Assembly: GCA_002296525.1 (NCBI GenBank)
Contig: DBIA01000002.1
Span: 1 to 16,873, forward strand
DNA length: 16,873 bases
Source of the DNA: Candidatus Neomicrothrix sp. UBA814
GTDB taxonomy: Bacteria > Actinomycetota > Acidimicrobiia > Acidimicrobiales > Poriferisodalaceae
Reading direction: 5' to 3'
The notes below the pieces were generated by a model. The model did no database searches and was not told the DNA's origin. It saw only the letters and a list, made by a program, of their open reading frames with translations. How positions within the stretch are numbered: position 1 is the first letter of the stretch; the number at the start of each line of letters is the position of its first letter. A program made the translations under genes and the position numbers. Shown here piece after piece: positions 1 through 5,979 of this stretch.

Positions 1-84
1 GCGGCCAGCGGCGGCTAAGCCGACACAAATTTCTCTACCGATTCCGCTACCACCACCGGTAACAAGTGCAACACGTTCGGTCAT
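1..84 (-). CDS. Short-chain dehydrogenase/reductase, N-terminal fragment (cut by window edge)
   Basis: The minus strand from 84 reads MTERVALVTGGGSGIGREIC and then Ala-rich sequence up to the window edge, 28 codons in all. The TGGGSGIG glycine motif following a hydrophobic beta strand is the nucleotide-binding P-loop of classical short-chain dehydrogenases (Rossmann fold, NAD(P)H). The start is well supported: an AAGGAG Shine-Dalgarno sequence (92-97 on the plus strand) lies 7 nt before the ATG. It begins 3 nt after the stop of the upstream luciferase-like oxidoreductase gene, so the two are probably co-transcribed. The substrate cannot be told because the catalytic YxxxK and substrate pocket lie outside the window. 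Confidence 0.9.
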   Translation of the reverse strand, partial: MTERVALVTGGGSGIGREICVGLAAAGR

Positions 85-87
85 GAC

Positions 88-1116
88 TCAACTCCTTGTC
101 GCGCGAGCCACTTGGCCCCATTTGTCCACAGATTCAGGATCTTTTCTCATGTGCTCCTCGGTCAAATACATGACAACTCTCGAAGCGGTTCCTTCATACC
201 TATCTTTGAGACGGTCTGCCATTTCATCCCATGTTGACACCAACGCAAAATGCTCCAACATGTCGTCAGAAATAGTGTCTGCCATTCCCTGTAAGTCCCC
301 GGCTTTCATCTTGTCGCCTAGAGCTTTCGTTACGCCCTCAAAACCGAGATCTTCAAACTGAAAGGCATAGTTGGGCGTAGTGCCGTAAAAAGCAATTTGA
401 GTCTTAGCGCGGTGTACCCACGGCGCGCGCTCTTCAGGTGTATCGCCCGCTACCGCGAAGACGGGAACGATGAGATCAATTTCCGAAGTTTGACGGTTTG
501 CCTTCTCCGCGCCTTCGCTCATCTCAGGCAGTAAGCGATTTTGGATGTAATGCATTGAATGCATTGGATGGACATGCACTCCGTCAGCGACCTGACCTGC
601 GACTCGGTTCATAAGAGGCCCGACAGATGAAATATCAATCTTTATCTCACCGAATTCGTGCGAACGAGGCTTCCATGCGTCCGGCAACAGAGAAAGGTTG
701 TAGAAATCGCCCTCGTAGCTCAAACGCTCTTCGCCGCGGAACGCTCTTAGGCAAGCCTTCACTGCCAGTACGTAATCGCGAAGGCGACGAGCAGGCTGAT
801 CGAAATCGGAAGAATAACGTCGAACTACGTGACCCTTTACCTGGCTACCTAGACCTAAACGAAATTTGCCTTGCGTTTCACCAGCTAATTCCCAAGCTAC
901 TTGTGCTGAGACCATGGGACTCCTCGGAAACGCAACCGCGATTCCGGTTGTAAATGTCAGAGATGGAGCAGCTAACGCCGCGGCAGCTATCTGCATCCAC
1001 GGCACTTGTCCGGTCTCCGTGTACAACATCCCAGAGAAACCTTGGCTCTCGACACTTCTAGCTAACTCGCCTGCCGAACCCCAAGTAGATGAACCAGTCA
1101 TCAAATCAAATTCCAC
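88..1116 (-). CDS. Luciferase-like (LLM class) oxidoreductase, probably F420-dependent
   Basis: A 342-residue protein of the bacterial-luciferase-like TIM-barrel superfamily. The stretch GKFRLGLGSQVKGHVVRRYS (residues 83-102) and the following RRLRDYVLAVKA are typical of actinobacterial members that use coenzyme F420. I think it resembles the TIGR03617 group, but that is from memory. F420 use is family knowledge, not something visible in a motif. These enzymes transfer hydride to or from an organic substrate, which is unknown here. The start is GTG at 1114-1116, with GAGAGG 7 nt upstream as ribosome binding site. It is followed at 3 nt by a short-chain dehydrogenase, suggesting a two-step redox unit. 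A possible -10 (TAATTT, 1150-1155 on the plus strand) lies in the 84-nt divergent gap to the acyl-CoA synthetase; it is weak. Confidence 0.85.
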   Translation of the reverse strand: MEFDLMTGSSTWGSAGELARSVESQGFSGMLYTETGQVPWMQIAAAALAAPSLTFTTGIAVAFPRSPMVSAQVAWELAGETQGKFRLGLGSQVKGHVVRRYSSDFDQPARRLRDYVLAVKACLRAFRGEERLSYEGDFYNLSLLPDAWKPRSHEFGEIKIDISSVGPLMNRVAGQVADGVHVHPMHSMHYIQNRLLPEMSEGAEKANRQTSEIDLIVPVFAVAGDTPEERAPWVHRAKTQIAFYGTTPNYAFQFEDLGFEGVTKALGDKMKAGDLQGMADTISDDMLEHFALVSTWDEMADRLKDRYEGTASRVVMYLTEEHMRKDPESVDKWGQVARATRS

Positions 1117-1186
1117 GTCCGTACCTCTCTTTCCCCCCTATTTGAGCGGAAATTAACGCATTCGGCCAATGCAGTTGGTTCGGATC

Positions 1187-1192
1187 TATGGT
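1187..1192 (+). promoter_or_regulatory. Candidate -10 element for a leaderless acyl-CoA synthetase mRNA
   Basis: TATGGT fits the TANNNT actinobacterial -10 pattern and lies exactly 8 nt before the ATG at 1201, so transcription would start at or very near the A of ATG. No convincing -35 is visible 17-18 bp upstream. The same geometry is seen ahead of two other genes in the window (before 4333 and 5882). Confidence 0.45.
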
Positions 1193-1200
1193 TGCAGGGT

Positions 1201-2778
1201 ATGAATGACAATTGGCTACTCATGGGGGATATCCCCGACCGAGCCGCGCGGCTATGGAAAGACCGCCCCGCATTAGTGTTTCAGGGCGCACGTTGGACCC
1301 ATGGTGAGTTTGCTGACGATGTCCAAAGGGTCGCGAAGGGATTGATCGCTCTCGGAGTCGAACATGGTGACCACGTCGCGGTCTGGATGACAAACCGCCC
1401 CGAATGGCTACAACTGATGTATGCGATTCCTCGTGTGGGAGCGTGCATCGTTCCTCTCAACACTCGATATCGAACTGATGACGTCGCATACACGGTTGTG
1501 CAATCCGAAAGTAAATTTCTGATAGCGCTCGACCGATCGGGCCCGATCGACTACGGCGAAATGTTGGAAGCAGCGCTTCCGCAACTCGATGAGGGTGGCC
1601 ATCTTCGGCAGATTGTGATGATGGGGGAGCAGCTTCAAAACAGCATTTCTTGGGAGACAATGCTGCACCAGGGCACCCAAGTAAGTGACGAACAGTTACA
1701 TAGTCGCTCAGCTCAAGTCAGTGTGGAAGATCGGATGATGCTCGCCTACACCTCAGGGACCACCGGACATCCCAAGGGAGTTATCCACTGCCACAAGCCG
1801 GTCCGCAACACCTACGAACGCGCAATGCTCCTTGGGCATAACCGCAATGATGTTCACCTGAGCTATCTGCCTTTGTTTCACGCATATGGATTTAGCGAAG
1901 TCGCAATGATGGTCGCGTTAACGGGAGGAAGCCAAGTTCTCTTCGACGTGTTTGAGCCCGATCAAGTTCTGGACGCTGTCGAACAAGAAGGTGGCACAGT
2001 CCTTCATGGCTTCGACAGCCACTGGGCAGACCTTATTCGAGAACAACAACAACGAGAGCGCGACGTCACCAGCCTTCGTGTAGGGACCCTCCCTGCGGGG
2101 ATGGAATCAACAGTCCCAATAGCGCGACAAGTGCAAGATATTTTCTGCCCCACCACCAGTGGCTTTGGCATGAGTGAAACCTGGGCATTCATTGCCTCAA
2201 GCCATGTCACCAATACATTGGAACAGAGAACCGAAGCTTCGGGATACCCCATGTACGGCATTGAGTTCGAAGTTCGTGACCTTGATCAGGGTCACGTATT
2301 AGGTGAAAACGAGCAAGGGGCTTTGTACGTCAGGGGTTACACGGTTACCAGCGGATACTGGGGAAAGCCCGAAGCCACAGCCGAAGTACTGGATGACGAC
2401 GGCTGGTTAGATACTGGGGACGTGGCCCTGCTCAGACCAGATGGACATGTGGTGTTTATAGGACGGCACAAAGACATGTTGAAAGTCGGTGGGGAAAATG
2501 TCTCACCTGCAGAGGTCGAAGGGTACCTCCTCGAAGTTGAGGGGGTTGAAGAGATAGCTGTTGTTGGGTACCCCGACGATCGACTTGTCGAAGTACCCGT
2601 GGCGTTCGTCGTCAGCTCAACTGACCTCTCGGCCGAAGCTTTAATTGAACGTTGTCGTGGCAAAATTGCCAGCTTCAAAATACCCAGACACATCATCTTC
2701 ATAGATGAGATGCCGTCCACCCCGTCGGGGAAGATACGAAAAATAGAACTTAGAGAGTGGGCTTTACAAAAAATCTAA
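1201..2778 (+). CDS. AMP-forming acyl-CoA synthetase / long-chain-fatty-acid--CoA ligase family
   Basis: ANL-superfamily adenylating enzyme: carboxylate + ATP + CoA gives acyl-CoA, probably feeding beta-oxidation or a related degradation route. All core motifs are present. Positions count from the ATG at 1201 (525 aa): P-loop YTSGTTGHPKG at 183-193, A5 motif GFGMSET at 321-327, GWLDTGD at 401-407, the hinge region GRHKDMLKVGGENVSPAE at 421-438, and the C-terminal catalytic lysine in PSGKIRK at 508-514. Length is normal for the family. An in-frame TTG at 1192 would add three residues, but it has no ribosome binding site and overlaps the candidate -10. ATG 1201 also lacks a clear Shine-Dalgarno and is probably leaderless. 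The substrate is not deducible; a medium or long fatty acid or an aromatic acid are all possible. The last codons run into the convergent hairpin. Confidence 0.93.
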   Translation: MNDNWLLMGDIPDRAARLWKDRPALVFQGARWTHGEFADDVQRVAKGLIALGVEHGDHVAVWMTNRPEWLQLMYAIPRVGACIVPLNTRYRTDDVAYTVVQSESKFLIALDRSGPIDYGEMLEAALPQLDEGGHLRQIVMMGEQLQNSISWETMLHQGTQVSDEQLHSRSAQVSVEDRMMLAYTSGTTGHPKGVIHCHKPVRNTYERAMLLGHNRNDVHLSYLPLFHAYGFSEVAMMVALTGGSQVLFDVFEPDQVLDAVEQEGGTVLHGFDSHWADLIREQQQRERDVTSLRVGTLPAGMESTVPIARQVQDIFCPTTSGFGMSETWAFIASSHVTNTLEQRTEASGYPMYGIEFEVRDLDQGHVLGENEQGALYVRGYTVTSGYWGKPEATAEVLDDDGWLDTGDVALLRPDGHVVFIGRHKDMLKVGGENVSPAEVEGYLLEVEGVEEIAVVGYPDDRLVEVPVAFVVSSTDLSAEALIERCRGKIASFKIPRHIIFIDEMPSTPSGKIRKIELREWALQKI

Positions 2779-2811
2779 AGGAGCCTCCACAGAAGAGGCC
2801 CCTTTAGATTT
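2771..2811 (-). terminator. Hairpin terminator in the convergent gap, mainly serving the acyl-CoA dehydrogenase
   Basis: A 17-bp inverted repeat has arms at 2771-2787 and 2795-2811, one mismatch, and the 7-nt loop CACAGAA. On the minus strand the stem is followed by a run of six Ts (plus-strand A-run just before 2774), the classic intrinsic-terminator layout, 13 nt after the dehydrogenase stop. On the plus strand the tail is only moderately T-rich, so termination of the synthetase mRNA is less certain. The synthetase stop codon TAA (2776-2778) lies inside the left arm. Confidence 0.85.
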
Positions 2812-2824
2812 GAGTGTTATTGGT

Positions 2825-4114
2825 TTAAGCCCCTGTAAAGGTTGGCCCACCCAAGGTGTATGAAGTGGCTTCGCCTGACGCACGCTCAGCCTCTCGATTA
2901 CGAACCTCTGCTCTACCCACCACCATGTGGTGAACTTCGTCAGGTCCATCAGCTAGACGAAGAGTTCTTTGGCTGTGCCACATATCGGTGAGAGGGAACC
3001 ATTGGGAAACTCCAGCGGCTCCATGCATTTGGATTGCTTCGTTGATGATGTCGCAGCACTTCTCAGGCACCATAGCTTTAACTGCGCTCACCCATACACG
3101 GGCTTCTGCGTTACCAAGTGTGTCCATTGCCTGGGCGGCACGTAAAACCATCAAGCGCATTGCTTCGACTTCGATGCGACTGCGCGAAATGACTTCCATG
3201 TTTTTGCCGAGATTGACAAGCTTCTTACCGAACGCTTCGCGGGAAGTACCTCGATCAACCATCATCTCGATGGCCTTTTCAGCGGAACCAATTGAACGCA
3301 TGCAGTGATGGATTCGACCGGGCCCGAGGCGGAGCTGACTAATTTCGAAGCCCCTGCCTTCGCCTAACAACACGTTTTCTTTCGGAACTCTGACATCTTC
3401 AAGTTTGATGTGCATATGCCCGTGTGGGGCATCATCGTTACCGAAGACGTGCATCGGGCCCACAATGTTCACGCCCTCAGTGTCAAGGGGTACCAAGATC
3501 TGAGACTGTTGCTTATAGGTATCAGCGTCAGGATTCGTACGAACCATGGTGATCATGATTTTGCAACGAGGATCACCTGCACCCGAGATGTAGAACTTCT
3601 CGCCGTTAATGACCCACTCGTCACCGTCAAGAACTGCTTCGGTTTCGATTTGCTTCGCATCTGAACTCATTACCCGTGGTTCAGTCATGCAGTAAGCGGA
3701 GCGGATCTGACCGTTCAATAACGGTTCCAGCCATTCCTCTTTTTGCTGGGCAGTTCCGACTCTTTCAAGAACTTCCATATTTCCGGTGTCCGGTGCTGAA
3801 CAGTTCAGGCATTCTGATGCGAGACGGTTCTTGCCTAATTCGTTGGCAATGTAGGCGTAGTCAAGGTTTGTTAGACCTTCTCCGGTCTCGGCATCAGGGA
3901 GAAAGAAGTTCCAGAGACCTTGGGCGCGAGCTTTAGCTTTGGCACCCTCAAGTAATTCAAGTTGCCCTTCGCCGTAGCCCCATCGCTCGGACCGGCCTTC
4001 GCCAAGTCGGTAGTACTCCTCTGTAATGGGGTCTACTTCCTCTCGAATAAAGGCTTTTACAGCCTCGTATAACGGACGAACTTTGTCTGACATTCTCAGA
4101 TCAAAGTCGTCCAT
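2825..4114 (-). CDS. Acyl-CoA dehydrogenase, ACAD10/11-like type
   Basis: FAD flavoenzyme that introduces a trans-2 double bond into an acyl-CoA. From the ATG at 4112-4114 it has 429 residues. The flavin-binding YCMTEP is at 141-146, a FGKKLVNLG-type helix near 295-303, and QMHGAAGVSQ at 362-371. The C-terminal motif is LADGPDEVH (387-395), which aligns with YEGTEEIH of the second dehydrogenase in this window. The catalytic base position is therefore Asp rather than Glu, as in the human ACAD10/11 group. An upstream GTG (4157-4159) would add 15 residues but has no ribosome binding site; ATG 4114 has GAGG 9 nt upstream. It converges on the acyl-CoA synthetase, so a shared pathway is plausible but not shown. 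ACAD10/11 relatives can act on 4-hydroxyacyl or 4-phosphoacyl-CoA, but no kinase partner lies next to it. Confidence 0.9.
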   Translation of the reverse strand: MDDFDLRMSDKVRPLYEAVKAFIREEVDPITEEYYRLGEGRSERWGYGEGQLELLEGAKAKARAQGLWNFFLPDAETGEGLTNLDYAYIANELGKNRLASECLNCSAPDTGNMEVLERVGTAQQKEEWLEPLLNGQIRSAYCMTEPRVMSSDAKQIETEAVLDGDEWVINGEKFYISGAGDPRCKIMITMVRTNPDADTYKQQSQILVPLDTEGVNIVGPMHVFGNDDAPHGHMHIKLEDVRVPKENVLLGEGRGFEISQLRLGPGRIHHCMRSIGSAEKAIEMMVDRGTSREAFGKKLVNLGKNMEVISRSRIEVEAMRLMVLRAAQAMDTLGNAEARVWVSAVKAMVPEKCCDIINEAIQMHGAAGVSQWFPLTDMWHSQRTLRLADGPDEVHHMVVGRAEVRNREAERASGEATSYTLGGPTFTGA

Positions 4115-4318
4115 GCTTGCTGACCTCAGTGCGCCACCAACCACGGTTGCCCCTTTCACATTGCGTTTACTGAACCCTAGCTATCTTCTCGGCATTAAGC
4201 ATTCTCGAATGGGAAACAAACGAAACGTTCCTCAAATAGGTTTCGTCAAATAGTTAAGAAACATGTCTTTTAGAGCCCCAACGGTGTGATCATCCCTAAT
4301 TCTTGGCGCGGCTAGTAC

Positions 4319-4324
4319 TACGTT
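4319..4324 (+). promoter_or_regulatory. Candidate -10 element for a leaderless DUF3499 mRNA
   Basis: TACGTT (TANNNT) lies exactly 8 nt before ATG 4333, and no Shine-Dalgarno is present before any possible start of the gene. Spacing is identical to the sites before 1201 and 5882. No clear -35 is seen. Confidence 0.4.
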
Positions 4325-4332
4325 CCATGTTT

Positions 4333-4770
4333 ATGGCATCTTGCTCACGAGGTACCTGCGGTGCACCGGCAGTAGCGGGCCTCGCATACGACAGTGCCTC
4401 ACTTTCTGTTTGGGTCATAGACCTTCATGCAGATACAGGCCATGCCATGTGGTTGTGCCAGAAACATGTTCAAACACTTCGGGTGCCACAAGATTGGACT
4501 GTCTCCGACGAACGGGATGGACGCCCGAGGCTTTGGACGGTTACCCCTCACGATGGATCAGCTCCATCTCCGAAACGAAGTCGGGTGCGACGGCAACGAG
4601 CGCAAAGTGGCCGCATTCTCGAAGTTGAAGAATTACAACTTTTTGAACTAGACGACCCACCTGAAGTAATGGCAACTGTTGCGTCACTTGATGCTGCTCG
4701 CAATTCAGGAAGATCTCTTAACCGAGTTGAGCTGAAGAACGAAGCCAGTTCTCGCACGCTTATGGGCTGA
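4333..4770 (+). CDS. DUF3499 family protein (actinobacterial, probable zinc-binding)
   Basis: A 145-residue protein whose first half matches my recollection of the DUF3499 family, found essentially only in Actinobacteria: CSRGTCGAPAVAGLAYDSA at 4-22, then aromatic and acidic residues and WLCQKH ending near 45. C4, C9, C42 and H45 make a CxxxxC...CxxH set that could bind one metal ion; this is inference. The second half is basic and then acidic and looks flexible. No function is known for the family. I chose ATG 4333 because the family begins almost directly at the CSR motif and because of the TACGTT box 8 nt upstream. ATG 4327 and TTG 4303 are also in frame, with no ribosome binding site. It converges on the next gene, 18 nt between stops. 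Confidence 0.82.
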   Translation: MASCSRGTCGAPAVAGLAYDSASLSVWVIDLHADTGHAMWLCQKHVQTLRVPQDWTVSDERDGRPRLWTVTPHDGSAPSPKRSRVRRQRAQSGRILEVEELQLFELDDPPEVMATVASLDAARNSGRSLNRVELKNEASSRTLMG

Positions 4771-4788
4771 AGGAAGCAATAGCCGCAA

Positions 4789-5049
4789 TTACAGATGTCC
4801 GCCGGATCGCATATCTGTCACTACCACCCGGCCATCGGGCGCCAGAGCTGCCAGAAATCTAATTTCTCCATCGGCGACCAGAACTAAGTCGTTGCCGTCG
4901 TTAGAGACTTCCAGAGGAGATCCAATTTCTTTTTCCAGGTCTGCTCGGACGTGGTGAAGTACTTCTCGAATGCGTTGTCGTCGCTCCGCTTCTATCAAGT
5001 CATAATCGAACTCAACAAAGTCTCCTGGTTCGGTTCCCGACGGTCGCAT
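4789..5049 (-). CDS. Hypothetical protein, 86 residues
   Basis: Not recognised. The composition looks like a small folded protein. An acidic N-terminus is followed by a helix with alternating charge (IEAERRQRIREVLHHVRADL, 19-38), then short hydrophobic strands (NDLVLVADGEIRFLAAL) and a final DGRVVVTDM strand, an alpha-beta pattern. No Cys, no membrane segment and no signal peptide. The opening RPSGTEP resembles the phosphate-binding loop of phosphohexomutases, but the rest of that domain does not follow, and a stop codon lies just three codons upstream, so I read it as coincidence. No ribosome binding site is visible. The plausible protein pattern and tidy fit between neighbours argue for a real gene. 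The 161 nt between it and the next gene (5050-5210) hold nothing I recognise. Confidence 0.55.
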   Translation of the reverse strand: MRPSGTEPGDFVEFDYDLIEAERRQRIREVLHHVRADLEKEIGSPLEVSNDGNDLVLVADGEIRFLAALAPDGRVVVTDMRSGGHL

Positions 5050-5210
5050 GCTTATTTAGATTTCTCGCCATAAAAGTAACGGCCAAAACTAGAAGAGTTC
5101 ATATCCAGATCACCAATTGGATTAAACGAGGACGGCCTCGCTCTAACGAAATACAGGCAACTCATTTCGTCAGTCCTTTCATACTGAAGACCTCTGATTT
5201 CTGACTACTT

Positions 5211-5528
5211 GTGTGCCTACAAAGATACGCATTGGGGGAGATGTTGTCGGACGCTACGGTATGCACCGTGGACTTGGTCTTTCCGGTTGGTTTGTCGCTG
5301 CTGTTTATCTATGTGGTGTATCGAGTTGGCCTCAAGCTGATGCTCGGCTTCTCCCGACCCGTACCGCCGCCTCCGCCGCCGGGTGAACTGCGCAAAGTTC
5401 GTCTCACCTACATGTGCACCCTCTGCGGTACGGAAGTCCGAATGACCCGATCGCCGAATAGCGTCCCCGAAGGTCCGAGGTGTTGCATGGAAGAGATGGA
5501 ACTCATCCGTGACCACGACAATGACTAA
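5211..5528 (+). CDS. Small membrane protein with Cys-rich (zinc-ribbon-like) tail
   Basis: A 105-residue protein. One hydrophobic segment (about 19-45, VFPVGLSLLFIYVVYRVG) is followed by a proline linker (PVPPPPPPG, 50-58) and a soluble tail with CTLC (69-72) and CC (91-92). The tail, YMCTLCGTEVRMTRSP, resembles small uncharacterised actinobacterial proteins that I recall. A CxxC...CC/HC arrangement could hold zinc, but this is inference. The start is uncertain. GTG 5211 has no ribosome binding site. A strong purine run GGGGGAG (5234-5240) directly abuts ATG 5241 and sits 3 nt before TTG 5244, so translation may begin there, losing 10-11 residues but keeping the membrane segment. It converges on crgA. 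Confidence 0.65.
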   Translation: MCLQRYALGEMLSDATVCTVDLVFPVGLSLLFIYVVYRVGLKLMLGFSRPVPPPPPPGELRKVRLTYMCTLCGTEVRMTRSPNSVPEGPRCCMEEMELIRDHDND

Positions 5529-5553
5529 CACGAATCCCTTGATCCACAGGTTT

Positions 5554-5568
5554 TCCCCAGCCTGGGGA
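5554..5568. repeat. Perfect short inverted repeat between convergent genes
   Basis: TCCCCAG and CTGGGGA flank a single C. It lies in the 90-nt gap between the convergent membrane-protein gene and crgA and could act as a weak bidirectional transcription stop. No T-run follows on either strand, so it is not a typical intrinsic terminator. TGATCCACA (5540-5548) just upstream differs by one base from a DnaA box. Confidence 0.4.
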
Positions 5569-5618
5569 GAAACAACATAGATGTAATTCGCGGGTATTCG
5601 AAGCCAGCGGTTACTGAG

Positions 5619-5882
5619 CTACCGCCATCTCGTAGCCAGAAGGATTCCTACTAACACGAAGCCCAGCCCTCCAAGTATCCATGAACTTGATGGGCTACCT
5701 GGCAACCAACTCATGTAGTTAGAAAAGATGACAGCAACTCCCGCCAACAAAAAGCTGAGAATCAACCATCCGAACCAGGGAGGGCTTGGTGGCATATCAC
5801 CCGAAAGAGATTCTTCGGTGACAAATCCTTCTGGTCGCGTTCCTTTGGGTGTTAATCGGCTTGTCTTTTTAGGCCTGGCCAT
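5619..5882 (-). CDS. crgA: Cell division protein CrgA
   Basis: An 87-residue membrane protein. A basic N-terminus (MARPKKTSRLTPKGTRP) is followed by two membrane segments, about 36-55 and 67-84, ending in LLATRWR. The terminal RWR/RWH after the second helix and the two-helix layout are hallmarks of CrgA, the actinobacterial septal protein that interacts with FtsZ, FtsI and other division proteins. It lies 97 nt downstream of pknB; in Mycobacterium crgA is also near the pknB operon, though with other genes between. An upstream in-frame GTG (5922-5924) would add 14 residues, but ATG 5882 fits the family better. It has no Shine-Dalgarno and carries a TATCCT box 8 nt upstream, suggesting its own leaderless transcript in addition to any read-through from pknB. 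Confidence 0.88.
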   Translation of the reverse strand: MARPKKTSRLTPKGTRPEGFVTEESLSGDMPPSPPWFGWLILSFLLAGVAVIFSNYMSWLPGSPSSSWILGGLGFVLVGILLATRWR

Positions 5883-5890
5883 GAGCAACG

Positions 5891-5896
5891 AGGATA
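5891..5896 (-). promoter_or_regulatory. Candidate -10 element for a leaderless crgA mRNA
   Basis: On the minus strand TATCCT, the best TANNNT match in the window, is followed by exactly 8 nt and then ATG 5882. There is no purine-rich ribosome binding site in between. The -35 region is weak (TTAGTC at 18 bp). Confidence 0.5.
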
Positions 5897-5979
5897 GAGG
5901 GAGAAACGATTCGGGACTAACCACTTAGCCGATAAGTCCAGTAGCGCAGCAGCCCTCCTTGCTCTGGTGATCTAATCGC

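Noticed and set aside
122..130. Exact TTGTCCACA, the actinobacterial DnaA box
   Set aside because: It lies inside the luciferase-like oxidoreductase coding sequence, where it encodes part of SVDKW. It is a single box with no cluster, so coding constraint and chance explain it.
3410..3936. Plus-strand open frames within the acyl-CoA dehydrogenase, and similar antisense frames across the window
   Set aside because: They are shadows of strongly supported genes on the other strand, lack ribosome binding sites and show no protein-like pattern.
4303..4332. TTG 4303 and ATG 4327 as starts of the DUF3499 gene
   Set aside because: No ribosome binding site precedes either, and they would add residues ahead of the CSR motif with which the family normally begins. 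ATG 4333 also has the TANNNT box at 8 nt.
5029..5049. RPSGTEP at the start of the 86-residue hypothetical, resembling the phosphohexomutase phosphate loop
   Set aside because: The remaining sequence does not continue as the phosphomutase C-terminal domain, and a stop codon lies three codons upstream, so it is not a remnant of a longer mutase gene in this frame.
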